This document shows, piece by piece, positions 27,719 through 36,007 of a stretch of DNA of 64,000 bases. The first letter of the stretch is position 1. Each line of letters begins with the position of its first letter. Made by a program: the position numbers and the translations under genes. Source of the DNA: Helicobacter japonicus (GTDB lineage Bacteria > Campylobacterota > Campylobacteria > Campylobacterales > Helicobacteraceae); contig NZ_JRMQ02000002.1 of the NCBI RefSeq assembly GCF_000762845.2, positions 62,001-126,000 of the forward strand. Reading direction: 5' to 3'. The notes beneath the pieces were generated by a model, which worked only from the letters and a program-made list of their open reading frames with translations, did no database searches and was not told the DNA's origin.

Positions 27719-28838
27719 AATCAACCTCCTGTGGTTTTTGTTTTTTCATAATAAGTCGCTTTGTAGAGCGAATATTTTCGCTTGAGCCGATGACAAGGAG
27801 TTTGCATTCACTTGAAACAATCGTATTGCCACTTGGCATAGTAATATAAGTGCCATCTTTTTGTGTAAGCCCCACAACCGACACATTTGTAACATCACGA
27901 AAATGTGCTTCCTTGAGTTTTTTTAACACAAGCCAAGAATAACGTGGCACAATAATCTCTTCCAAATCAAGTGGTGTATCGTGGCGATATAAAAATCGCT
28001 CAAGCAAATTTTCCATATCAGGACGCACTGCCATTGCAGAGATTCTTTGTGCCATAAGCTTAGGAGCAGAAATTACAGAATCACAGCCAAGTTTTTTGAG
28101 TTTATTACATTCTTCTTCAGAATTAGCTGCAGCGATGATATAGTAGGGTTTTCTCTTGAGCTCCTCTTCAAAAAGCCGCACACTCACCACCATAGTAATA
28201 TTATCTGCAGGATTCTTAGAAAAGCTAACAATACCTTTAGCACTTGAGAGGTGAGATTTTAACATCGCAATATGGGTATGAGGGTCATCAATAATATAGT
28301 AAGGATATTTATGCTTTTTTGCTTCTTTCTCAAAATCTGGAGAGTTATCCACTACAACAAAAGGTATATGGGATTCTAAAAATTGCTGGGCAAGTTGTAT
28401 TGCAAAATCATTATGATAACAAATTACATAATGATTTTGCAAACGCGCAATATTATACACCATTTTCTGCTCCTTAATCAATGCAATGAGTGTGCCATTA
28501 TTTACAATACTCATAATAAATGCCACACTAAAAGTTACAACTCCCGCTCCACATATCATAAGCAACACAGTGAAAATAATTGTAATTGTGCCAAAACGAT
28601 CTTCTCCTAATGAACCAAAGCCAGTATTTGTAAAGGTATAAGAAGCCTGAAAAAATGCTTGCATTAAATCATAATCTTCTAAAACCAAATACCCTAAAGT
28701 GCCAAAAAGAAGAAAAAGTTGAACAAGAATAAGCGGAAGTCGAAAGTATTTGAGCTGCTCATACAGCTCACCTGAAAGTGAAATATCCGGTTTGGGGTTG
28801 TTGCCCCAACGAAGAATTTTTTTAAACTTTGCGAACAA
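27711..28838 (-). CDS. Two-helix potassium channel with RCK domains
   Basis: Ion channel subunit resembling MthK. Residues 32-52 and 80-112 are membrane helices flanking a pore helix and filter read as TNTGFGSL near 70, a variant of TVGYG. The cytoplasmic part has an RCK-N Rossmann-like fold starting VICYHNDFA near 138, where the normal GxGxxG is missing, and a C-terminal TrkA-C-like domain (about 280-370, [14 protein letters not shown]). Start is TTG 28838, 15 bases after rpmB ends, with no strong ribosome site. A potassium conductance without nucleotide control is inferred. Confidence 0.8.
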   Translation of the reverse strand: MFAKFKKILRWGNNPKPDISLSGELYEQLKYFRLPLILVQLFLLFGTLGYLVLEDYDLMQAFFQASYTFTNTGFGSLGEDRFGTITIIFTVLLMICGAGVVTFSVAFIMSIVNNGTLIALIKEQKMVYNIARLQNHYVICYHNDFAIQLAQQFLESHIPFVVVDNSPDFEKEAKKHKYPYYIIDDPHTHIAMLKSHLSSAKGIVSFSKNPADNITMVVSVRLFEEELKRKPYYIIAAANSEEECNKLKKLGCDSVISAPKLMAQRISAMAVRPDMENLLERFLYRHDTPLDLEEIIVPRYSWLVLKKLKEAHFRDVTNVSVVGLTQKDGTYITMPSGNTIVSSECKLLVIGSSENIRSTKRLIMKKQKPQEVDYV

Positions 28839-28853
28839 AATACAAATATAACT

Positions 28854-29042
28854 CTATGAGTATTTTTTTAATGTGCGTAAAGTAGAGGCTGCTACTCTAA
28901 CACGAACCCTTGTGCCATCTTCAAGTTTAAGCACTATACTTCGAAGATTTGGGAGTGAGCGTCTTTTTGTTTTATTATTTGCGTGGCTCACATTGTTACC
29001 TACCATAGGACCTTTGCCTGTAAAAAAACATTTCTTTGCCAT
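28854..29042 (-). CDS. rpmB: Ribosomal protein L28
   Basis: Component of the 50S subunit. The 62 residues start [28 protein letters not shown], matching L28 with its basic N-terminus, and end in [14 protein letters not shown]. No zinc-binding CxxC pair is present. AAGGG precedes the ATG. It appears to lead the rpmB-channel-argJ minus-strand run, with 64 bases to the HlyD gene upstream. Confidence 0.95.
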   Translation of the reverse strand: MAKKCFFTGKGPMVGNNVSHANNKTKRRSLPNLRSIVLKLEDGTRVRVRVAASTLRTLKKYS

Positions 29043-29106
29043 AAAAACCCTTTATTATAAAATAGAATGAGGATTCTAATCAAACTTAGCACAAAACTAC
29101 CTTAAT

Positions 29107-30081
29107 TCAATTAATAAGCACGCTCATACCCACGCGTAAGCCTTCAATATGTGTAACAGGATAGGCTTCCACTTCAAAAGTCTTTATATCATAGCCCTTA
29201 TGCGCACTTGTTGCTCTCCAAGTCGCAAAATCACCCATCACAGAGACAAATGCTACCTTAAACTCTGCCTCTGTATTAAGTGAGGGAATATATGCTTTAA
29301 AAGTGCTATCCTTAGGAAATTCCTTTAGACGATATTCTGGAAGATGAAAACTAATCCACGCATCATTCATATCAATCATAAGCACTACTGGGAATCCGCT
29401 AGGTGCAAGCTCACCCTCGTGAAGCAAAACATTGCTAATTTCACCATTTGCAGGTGCAATAGCTTGTGTATCTTTAGCATAGCTTTCTACCTCACTTACT
29501 TGTCCCGCTGCAGCATCTTCTTTAGCTTGAGCAGCAATTTTAGTCTCGCTACTTGCTCCATCAAGAGCAAGTTTATATTGTTGATAGGCTACATTTTCGT
29601 TATGTTTAGCTGTGGTGTAGTTTGCATAAGCCTCATCGCGTCTTTGTTGGCTTATTACACCATCTTTGTAAAGAGATTCTATACGTTCATAAGTGCTTTT
29701 AGCAAGATTTGCCATTGTTTTTGCACCCTGCCACACATCTTTTGCAGATTGTATTGTTTCTACTCTTGCACCTTGTTTTGTTTCTGTGCTTAAAGCTTTG
29801 GCTGCTTCATATCCAGCTCTAGCTTGCTCGAGTTTTGCTTGAAGCTCTGGAGAATTAATACTATAAACCAAATCTCCCTTTTGAAGCATATCGCCCTTTT
29901 TTACAAAAATATTTTCCACGCGTCCAGCAACTTTAGAGCTAATAGCATATTCCCGCGCCTGCACTTGAGCATAGATTCTATCCTCTTTTGGTTCATACGC
30001 ACGTGTAAAACTAATGATAAGCCACAGCAAAAAACACAATGCTACTCCAATCAATGCTACAAGTTTTAAGGATATTTTCAT
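29107..30081 (-). CDS. Periplasmic adaptor (HlyD/EmrA-type membrane fusion protein)
   Basis: Adaptor linking an inner membrane exporter to TolC. A signal-anchor helix (about residues 6-24) is followed by a first lipoyl half (VAGRVENIFVKKGDMLQKGDLVYSI near 48-72), a long alpha-helical hairpin (about 75-200, Ala/Gln/Lys-rich), and the second lipoyl half (APANGEISNVLLHEGELAPSG near 215), then a beta-barrel domain. It follows the TolC gene by 15 bases. No pump gene accompanies it; the next gene is rpmB. Confidence 0.85.
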   Translation of the reverse strand: MKISLKLVALIGVALCFLLWLIISFTRAYEPKEDRIYAQVQAREYAISSKVAGRVENIFVKKGDMLQKGDLVYSINSPELQAKLEQARAGYEAAKALSTETKQGARVETIQSAKDVWQGAKTMANLAKSTYERIESLYKDGVISQQRRDEAYANYTTAKHNENVAYQQYKLALDGASSETKIAAQAKEDAAAGQVSEVESYAKDTQAIAPANGEISNVLLHEGELAPSGFPVVLMIDMNDAWISFHLPEYRLKEFPKDSTFKAYIPSLNTEAEFKVAFVSVMGDFATWRATSAHKGYDIKTFEVEAYPVTHIEGLRVGMSVLIN

Positions 30082-30096
30082 ACCTTCTCCTTCATC

Positions 30097-31452
30097 TTAA
30101 TTAAAAAAACCATAGAATCTTTCTAGTTCATCACTTAAAGCAAAAAGCCTTGAAAGAGCAATAACATATTGGTATGCCACACTTTGTCGCTCTATGATAG
30201 CCAGAGAAAGAGCATTTTGTGCATCACTCACTTCTGTGCTTGTGCTCATACCTTGTAAAAATGCACTTTGCCGCAATTTTAGATTCTCACTTGCAAGTTC
30301 CACAGAAGATTGCAAACTAAAATATTGCGTTTTATAAGAAAGCACTTCATTATAAGTTTTTTCACAAAGTGTTTTTAAATCTTTTCTTGCTTGAGAGGTT
30401 GCAAATTGCGCTTCAAGCGAAGCAATTTTACTCGCTTGATACTTCTGAATCCTTCCATTTGGTGTAAGAAGAGACCATCTCGCCCCAATACCCACATACC
30501 AATTAGGCATTGCTTTTTCGAACAATGTTTTATTCTCGTTCATAATATAGCTTCCAAAAAGCCCAACATCTGGTAAAAATGAAGCAAATTCAATACGAGA
30601 AAGCTCGTGAGTTGCTTGGATCTTGTTATCCATTATTTGCAAGGCAGGATAGACTTCAAGTGTTTTATTCACAAAATAATCTACCTTCTCTAGCAAACTC
30701 TCCTGCTTAATATCAATCATTTGAGCTAAACTTAAAGGTGCTGAAGAATCATTCCCAAGCAACGCATTTAACGCCATAAAGGCAATATCAAGATTATCTC
30801 TTGCTTTTTGAACTTCAATATTTGATTTATCATAATTTACCTGCGCTTGCAGCGTTTCTAATCGCGCAATTTGCCCCTTTTCTTGAAGTTTTAACGCATT
30901 TTGATAATGTGCTAAATGCCCTGCATTAGCGTCTTCAAGTGTTTCAAGAATCTGATTTGCTAACACTACTCCATAATACAGCTTTGCACAATCCTCAAAT
31001 AAACTTAATTCCTTGAGTTTAAGCGCAAGTGAAGCGTCTTCAAGTGCAAGTTGAGAGAGTTTATTGGCAAAATATTTTTTTCCTCCAGTAAAAAGTGGAT
31101 ATACAATATTCAATGCGCCAAAAATAATATTTTGATCTTGCAAAGTAACAGGTTTTGCAAGATGAGGAAGTAAAGCATCAAGAGGTGGTCCTACTGCACT
31201 TAAACCAGATGCATCAAAAAACTGCGTTTTTATTGGCTCTTGAAAATGAATATAAGCTGCATCAAGCGACACTTGCGGAAGATAGAGCATTTTTGTTGCA
31301 CTTCGTAATTTTTCTTGTTTTTGCAATGCACTTTGTGAGCTTTTTAGTCCATCATTTTGGCTTAAAACTTGTTTATAGGCAGATTCTAAACTTAAATACT
31401 CTGCTTGGAGCACATTTAAGAGTAGTGCAATGAGAGTGAGCCACTTTTTCAT
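30097..31452 (-). CDS. TolC-family outer membrane efflux protein
   Basis: Trimeric outer membrane duct. The N-terminal signal peptide (about 1-17, MKKWLTLIALLLNVLQA) is followed by two OEP repeats, about 30-220 and 240-440, each dominated by long helices. Typical segments are YPLFTGGKKYFANKLS near 118 and LQAQVNYDKSNIEVQKARDNL near 205. It heads a two-gene unit with the HlyD-like adaptor. Substrate cannot be told; H. pylori has similar HefA/HefB proteins but with a third RND partner. Confidence 0.85.
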   Translation of the reverse strand: MKKWLTLIALLLNVLQAEYLSLESAYKQVLSQNDGLKSSQSALQKQEKLRSATKMLYLPQVSLDAAYIHFQEPIKTQFFDASGLSAVGPPLDALLPHLAKPVTLQDQNIIFGALNIVYPLFTGGKKYFANKLSQLALEDASLALKLKELSLFEDCAKLYYGVVLANQILETLEDANAGHLAHYQNALKLQEKGQIARLETLQAQVNYDKSNIEVQKARDNLDIAFMALNALLGNDSSAPLSLAQMIDIKQESLLEKVDYFVNKTLEVYPALQIMDNKIQATHELSRIEFASFLPDVGLFGSYIMNENKTLFEKAMPNWYVGIGARWSLLTPNGRIQKYQASKIASLEAQFATSQARKDLKTLCEKTYNEVLSYKTQYFSLQSSVELASENLKLRQSAFLQGMSTSTEVSDAQNALSLAIIERQSVAYQYVIALSRLFALSDELERFYGFFN

Positions 31453-31535
31453 TATATGCCTTTTATGTTAAACTTTCATACAAAAGAAATGGCAAGATTG
31501 TAACGCAAAAACGCAAATAATTAAGGAGGAGTGCA

Positions 31536-32390
31536 ATGCAAGAACTTAAGGCAAAACTTGATGCGTGTTATATGCACTATAATAATCCTCATTCACTTGA
31601 TGAAAACAAACTCGACCCACTCCTTATTGCTAAAACATATAAACAATCTCCATTGATTGCTGAAATCTCCCTGATATGTGCCCTTCTCTCCTATGGGAAT
31701 GTCAAAGCAATTGTGCAAACATTGCGAAAACTTGAAAGGCTTGATTTTAACCTCTTAAAATCTATGCGAACAATTATGCAAGAAGATGAAGAATCTTTTC
31801 CTTATTATAGATTCCAAACGCGTAAAGACATAAAAACACTTTTTATCATTATCGCTTCTTTGCTTGAAAATGGTGGGCTCAAAAAACATTTTCTCCAAGC
31901 ATTCAAGAATCCTCCAGCAAGTTTTATTCTATGGAATAAAAGCAAAAACATCTATCACGCTCGTATGATTTATAGCATATATCATTGCATAGACATACTT
32001 TATACATACATCTCAAAACATCATATTTCTCAAAGTAAAGGCATTAACTTTACTCTTGGCACATCTTTAAGCGAGATTCTAAAAACTAAGGGTAATCCAC
32101 CTAGTAATGCAAGTGCGCTCAAAAGGTGGAATATGTTACTGCGGTGGCTTGTGCGTAAAGATGAGATTGATATGGGGATTTGGCAAGATTCCCTCTCTCC
32201 TCAATATCTCATTTTACCTCTTGATACGCATACTTTTAGACTTTGTAAAAAATTTAGAATCTTAAATACAAAACACGCTAATTTACAAAGTGCGCTGCAG
32301 GCTACAGATACTCTCGCACTTATGTGTGAAAACGACCCTGTGCGCTATGACTTTGCAATCTATCGCTTAGGACAAAACAAAATCCGTTAG
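31536..32390 (+). CDS. TIGR02757-family protein (DUF2400)
   Basis: The 284-residue protein resembles the TIGR02757 family of unknown function: ISLICALLSYGNVKAI near 45, FPYYRFQTRKDIKTLF near 88, RWNMLLRWLVRKDEIDMGIW near 205, and LILPLDTHTFRLCKKF near 230. It is helical and soluble; a remote similarity to helix-hairpin-helix DNA glycosylase folds has been suggested for the family and is only inference here. AAGGAGG precedes the ATG. Its TAG stop forms part of an inverted TAGAATC pair with the convergent pseudopilin gene. Confidence 0.7.
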   Translation: MQELKAKLDACYMHYNNPHSLDENKLDPLLIAKTYKQSPLIAEISLICALLSYGNVKAIVQTLRKLERLDFNLLKSMRTIMQEDEESFPYYRFQTRKDIKTLFIIIASLLENGGLKKHFLQAFKNPPASFILWNKSKNIYHARMIYSIYHCIDILYTYISKHHISQSKGINFTLGTSLSEILKTKGNPPSNASALKRWNMLLRWLVRKDEIDMGIWQDSLSPQYLILPLDTHTFRLCKKFRILNTKHANLQSALQATDTLALMCENDPVRYDFAIYRLGQNKIR

Positions 32391-32411
32391 AATCACTTAT
32401 CTAAGATTCTA
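32388..32411. terminator. Inverted TAGAATC pair at convergent gene ends
   Basis: TAGAATC at 32388-32394 and GATTCTA at 32405-32411 form a 7-bp stem with a 10-base loop, spanning the stop codons of the two convergent genes. Too weak to be a sure terminator but in the right place, and built from the window's recurrent word. Confidence 0.3.
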
Positions 32412-32818
32412 TCACTCAAATCCCTACACAAAGATTCAGCAATATTGCAAGATATTTTAGGGTTAAGCGTTAATGTGGGTGGAGTTACGCTAAAAACAAC
32501 ATTTTGCGTGCCAATAATTGCTATAAGTTGTGTTTTTTGCACAATAAAAACACATTGTGGCGTAGCATTATCACCAAGAGTAGAGAGTATATTTTGAGCA
32601 TAAATAGGATTTATAGAATCTCCCCGCACAAAGCTATCCGCGTAATATGCATTCAAAGCATTTTGAGTGTGAGCAAGACGCGCCTTGAGGTGTAAAAGGC
32701 ATTGCTTATGTGTAATATATCCTAGATAACGCACCCCTATACTTCCTATGATTGCAACAATAATAACTACACATAATAATTCAAATGTGCTAAAACCTGC
32801 TCTTTTAGAATATCGCAT
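32393..32818 (-). CDS. Pseudopilin-like protein with prepilin leader
   Basis: ATG 32818 gives MRYSKRAG|FSTFELL, a class III prepilin leader with Gly-Phe cleavage site and Glu at +5, followed by a 20-residue hydrophobic helix and a short C-terminal globular part of about 100 residues. Two cysteine pairs lie in the mature part. It overlaps the preceding pseudopilin gene by 14 bases. Open frame upstream of 32818 lies inside that gene and is not expected to be translated. Minor pseudopilin of a type II secretion or competence machine is inferred. Confidence 0.72.
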   Translation of the reverse strand: MRYSKRAGFSTFELLCVVIIVAIIGSIGVRYLGYITHKQCLLHLKARLAHTQNALNAYYADSFVRGDSINPIYAQNILSTLGDNATPQCVFIVQKTQLIAIIGTQNVVFSVTPPTLTLNPKISCNIAESLCRDLSDRILDK

Positions 32819-33278
32819 TTGATGTGCTAAGCGGCACTTCTCTACGCGTTTTATGTCGCTCAAGGAGTTTAGAACACAATGTAGAATCTGCCTTTTGCTG
32901 CACAAAAAAGATAATTTTGCCATTCTCTTGCATAAGCGTAATACAATCATTTTGCGTATCAAGTATGCCATTTTTGGCAAGGCGCACACCATTGCCTTGC
33001 ACCACCCAACGTGATTGACTAAGTCCGCTTAAATCTAAAATCCTATGTCCATCAATACTATTTGGTTCAATATTTTGACTAAAGACTTCGCGTTGTATAG
33101 CATTAATTGCACTTATAATGTCATTTTCAACCGCAATGAGCTGTGCATCTGAACGTGTAAGAGAAAATCGAGGAATAGCAATCGCTGCCAAAATGCCAAG
33201 TATGATAATAACAAATACGAGCTCCAGCATACTAAATGCTAAACGCTTTTTATAGCCTCTGCTGGTCATTTTTCTCAT
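32805..33278 (-). CDS. Pseudopilin-like protein (GspG/H-like)
   Basis: Leader RLA|FSMLELVFVIIILGILAA shows the processing site (Ala-Phe), Glu +5 and the canonical hydrophobic N-terminal helix ending AIPRF; the mature domain of about 130 residues contains a cysteine pair (DCITLM, STLCSK) near its end. Charged residues in the first ten positions suit PilD/GspO recognition. It overlaps sixA upstream by four bases and the second pseudopilin downstream by 14. C. jejuni carries related Cts pseudopilins needed for DNA uptake; the same role is inferred. Confidence 0.75.
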   Translation of the reverse strand: MRKMTSRGYKKRLAFSMLELVFVIIILGILAAIAIPRFSLTRSDAQLIAVENDIISAINAIQREVFSQNIEPNSIDGHRILDLSGLSQSRWVVQGNGVRLAKNGILDTQNDCITLMQENGKIIFFVQQKADSTLCSKLLERHKTRREVPLSTSNAIF

Positions 33279-33790
33279 TTTTTAAAATCTTCAAGCATAA
33301 AGGGTGGGATAATAAAATCAATGATTCCACCACCCTCAAGAGAATCATTTGTTTGGATAATAAATCTCATAAGCACACCTTTAGGCACAAGTGCGCGAAA
33401 AGAAGGGCAAAGATAAGTAGCAAAGCTTTTTAAATCAGGTTGATGTCCTACAATAAGGACATTTGAAGCTTTTTGAAATTCTTTTGTTTGTGTTAGCTTC
33501 ATATATCCATCGAGCCCACAATCAGGAGCAATATCCTCGCTTATCATAAGATGATTAGATTTAATGTATTTTTTCAAAGGTTTAAGTGTTTGTTGTGTGC
33601 GTTTAGCTGGTGAGCAAAATACCATATCAAAATCCAAATGCCCTCTAGCAAAACAGGCGATATTTTTACTTTGATCTTTACCAAGCTTACTTAAAGGGCG
33701 AAAAATATCGTTTTTATCTTTTTTTGTATTTAAACGGAATTCTTCTCTACTTATTGTATCTGCGTGTCGCAAAAGTGTAATTGTTTTCAT
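33275..33790 (-). CDS. Histidine phosphatase, SixA-like
   Basis: Phosphoglycerate-mutase-fold phosphatase. The active-site RHA motif is LLRHADT near residue 7; further signatures are FCSPAKRTQQTLKPL near 58 and VGHQPDL near 115 with the second His. Small SixA proteins remove phosphate from phosphohistidine in His-Asp relay proteins; the substrate here is unknown. AAGGAGGAG precedes the ATG. It is translationally linked to the pseudopilin gene by ATGA overlap. Confidence 0.82.
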   Translation of the reverse strand: MKTITLLRHADTISREEFRLNTKKDKNDIFRPLSKLGKDQSKNIACFARGHLDFDMVFCSPAKRTQQTLKPLKKYIKSNHLMISEDIAPDCGLDGYMKLTQTKEFQKASNVLIVGHQPDLKSFATYLCPSFRALVPKGVLMRFIIQTNDSLEGGGIIDFIIPPFMLEDFKK

Positions 33791-33799
33791 ATCTCCTCC

Positions 33800-34492
33800 T
33801 TATTGTAAAATCTGCTTACACATATTCACTACAAAATCTGCACTTCTCTTTGCAGAACTCTCTAAAAACTCATCAAAACTCACATCAGCACTTCCATCAG
33901 CACTATCGCTAATAGAGCGTAAAATACAAAATGGAATCTTACACGAATCGCATACAACAGCTACTGCTGCACCCTCCATTTCCACCGCTATGGCATCAAA
34001 ATGCTCCATAATCCACTGCTTTTTTTCACTATTAGCAATAAAGCAGTCTCCCGAAGCAATAATACCCTCTTTAAGCATTATGCCTTGTGCTTTGGCTGTA
34101 TCTTTTGCTATTTTGTTAAGAATCGGGCTAGATTCCATATAAAGCTTACTTTCAGGTATAAAACCAAGAGCGTGTCCAAATGCACTAATATCTACATCAT
34201 ATTGACAAAGCTTTGTCCCAAGCACTAAGTCGCCTACTTTCAAATCCGCACTCAACGCTCCTGCCACACCACTAAAAATAATCTGCTCACAACCAAACTT
34301 TAGAATCATCACGCTTGCACTTAAAGCCGCATGCACTTTGCCTATTTTACTATAAGCAATGAAAATCCTATGATTGCCAAAAGTAACCTCATAATAAGTA
34401 TTTCCACCCACATCGTATTTTATATGATTCTCAAAACATTCAAGTAAGGGTGTGATTTCTTCTACCATCGCGCCAATAATGCCAAGTGTCAT
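33800..34492 (-). CDS. mtnN: 5'-methylthioadenosine/S-adenosylhomocysteine nucleosidase
   Basis: Hydrolyses MTA and SAH, and in Campylobacterota also 6-amino-6-deoxyfutalosine for menaquinone synthesis. Conserved blocks: GIIGAMVEEI at the start (catalytic Glu 12 region), FSGVAGAL near 75, VAVEMEGAAVA near 170 (substrate Met-Glu), and RSISDSADG with catalytic Asp near 195. ATG 34492 is chosen because GGAG lies in front of it and the fold starts there; an in-frame start six codons earlier exists. Downstream of fabD in the same run. Confidence 0.93.
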   Translation of the reverse strand: MTLGIIGAMVEEITPLLECFENHIKYDVGGNTYYEVTFGNHRIFIAYSKIGKVHAALSASVMILKFGCEQIIFSGVAGALSADLKVGDLVLGTKLCQYDVDISAFGHALGFIPESKLYMESSPILNKIAKDTAKAQGIMLKEGIIASGDCFIANSEKKQWIMEHFDAIAVEMEGAAVAVVCDSCKIPFCILRSISDSADGSADVSFDEFLESSAKRSADFVVNMCKQILQ

Positions 34493-34525
34493 TTTTGCTC
34501 CTTTGCACACTTATTTTCAATAAAC

Positions 34526-35470
34526 TTACGCATCACTTGCAAGAGATTGTAATCCCTCAACACATTCTTTCAAACTTGCAAGATTGCTCACATTCCAAGT
34601 AGGCACTTGGCTTAAACGCTTATTCAACCCACGCAAAACATTGCCATTGCCAAATTCAATAAATGCATTCACTTCGTCATTAAGCTTAAGAATAGATTGT
34701 TTGTAAAGCACAGGTTGTGTAAGTTGGCTGCTTAAAAGTTCCTTTGCCTCATCTTTTGTAGTATAAAGCTCAAGTGTAGCATTAGAGAGAATCGGTGTGC
34801 TTAATGTGGCGTTCAAATTTTGCTCCAAAAGTTCCTTGAAAGGTGCGCTCGCAGATTCTAGCAAAGGGCAATGGCTTGCAACAGACATTGGCAAAAGCAA
34901 GGCACGTTTAGCCCCAAGTGCTTTTATATCAGCCTCTAATGCACTCAAATCATCTTTCTTGCCAGCCAAAACAATTTGTCCATCGCCATTATAGTTCGCA
35001 CACCAAATACTTTTACCTGCTTGCCGAGATTGTTTGCAAAACTGCTCTAGCTTCTCATCATCAAGCCCAACGACAACCATCATTCCAGCGTTTTTTCCTT
35101 CACAAGCCTCAGCCATAAGCGCACCGCGTTTATGTATAAGTTCTATACCTTTTGTAAAGCTACTTCCCTCACTTAGCACGACTGCACTGACTTCACCCAA
35201 AGAATGTCCCATAGCCACATTTGGTTGAAGCGGATATTCACTTTGTAAAATATGATAAGCAATAGCACTTACAAGAAAAATTGCTGGTTGAGTGTATTGG
35301 GTGAGATTCAATCTATCATTTTCTTCAAAAAGAAGTTGTTTCATATCTATATGCAACGCATCTCCTGCTTCTTCAAAAAGCTTTTTTGCAATGGCAAAAT
35401 TATCATAAAACTCCTTACCCATACCCACACTTTGTGAGCCTTGTCCGGGAAATATAAAGGCGTATTTCAT
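34526..35470 (-). CDS. fabD: Malonyl-CoA:ACP transacylase
   Basis: Loads malonate onto acyl carrier protein. 314 residues with FIFPGQGSQSVGMG at the N-terminus, the nucleophile motif GHSLGEVSA near 92, the malonate-binding Arg in KRGALMAEA near 117, and the catalytic His in SVASHCPLLE near 200. AAAGGATTC precedes the ATG. It leads the fabD-mtnN-sixA-pseudopilin minus-strand run. Confidence 0.96.
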   Translation of the reverse strand: MKYAFIFPGQGSQSVGMGKEFYDNFAIAKKLFEEAGDALHIDMKQLLFEENDRLNLTQYTQPAIFLVSAIAYHILQSEYPLQPNVAMGHSLGEVSAVVLSEGSSFTKGIELIHKRGALMAEACEGKNAGMMVVVGLDDEKLEQFCKQSRQAGKSIWCANYNGDGQIVLAGKKDDLSALEADIKALGAKRALLLPMSVASHCPLLESASAPFKELLEQNLNATLSTPILSNATLELYTTKDEAKELLSSQLTQPVLYKQSILKLNDEVNAFIEFGNGNVLRGLNKRLSQVPTWNVSNLASLKECVEGLQSLASDA

Positions 35471-35687
35471 TGAGAATCCTTTACTCTAAAAAATCTGCAC
35501 CAAAATAGATTCTGCTTGCTCTCTTTTATCTGTATTACTCGCACCTCAAAATCCATTGCACTTTTGGTATAAATACAAATTATGAGATTGTAGCAAAACT
35601 TCAATATGAAACTGGCAAATTTAGAATAATTTTTTATATTTTCAATTTCATAAAGAAGCGTTAAGTGTAATTTTATAAATTTTCCCA

Positions 35688-35693
35688 TACAAT
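35688..35693 (+). promoter_or_regulatory. Possible -10 box for tRNA-Ser
   Basis: TACAAT about 19 bases before the mature tRNA 5' end, giving a start near 35700. No convincing -35. The rest of the 240-base gap after fabD is A+T-rich and shows nothing else. Confidence 0.4.
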
Positions 35694-35711
35694 AGCATTC
35701 TTTTTTAAAAT

Positions 35712-35802
35712 GGACAGGTGGGTGAGTTGGCTGAAACCACATCCCTGCTAAGGATGCGTAGCCGCAAGGTTACCGAGGGTTCGAATCCCTCCCTGTCCGC
35801 CA
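35712..35802 (+). tRNA. tRNA-Ser (anticodon GCU)
   Basis: A complete class II tRNA with encoded CCA. The acceptor stem GGACAGG pairs with CCTGTCC, the anticodon stem CATCC/GGATG encloses CTGCTAA with anticodon GCT at 35747-35749, a long variable arm follows, and the T arm contains GGTTCGAATCC. Reads AGC and AGU serine codons. It lies alone between fabD and the lpxE-eptA fusion. Confidence 0.97.
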
Positions 35803-35994
35803 CCTTCTTGACAAATACACAAAGACTATGGAGAGCCTCTAAAGGCAAAAAGATTTGCAAGGGTAAAGAATACTTGCCTATACTTAAGAACTTATCCTGA
35901 TATTAAGGGCATTTAGATTCTTATAGAATTTAATAATCACATTGCACCAAAGACAAATGACAATAAAACTACACAAATTCATTGATAATTTGTG

Positions 35995-36000
35995 TATAAT
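35995..36000 (+). promoter_or_regulatory. -10 box next to the lpxE-eptA start codon
   Basis: TATAAT within TGTGTATAAT, only eight bases before ATG 36008. A start at about 36007 would make the message leaderless, or it would give an 18-base leader if ATG 36026 is used. The preceding 190 bases after the tRNA show only weak stems (AGGCAA/TTGCCT). Confidence 0.5.
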
Positions 36001-36007
36001 CCCAGCT

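Noticed and set aside
35467-35742. 91-codon minus-strand frame spanning the fabD-tRNA gap
   Set aside because: Runs into the tRNA gene and lacks a ribosome site; no family recognised.
35718-35900. 60-codon frame starting inside tRNA-Ser
   Set aside because: Its first codons are tRNA sequence.
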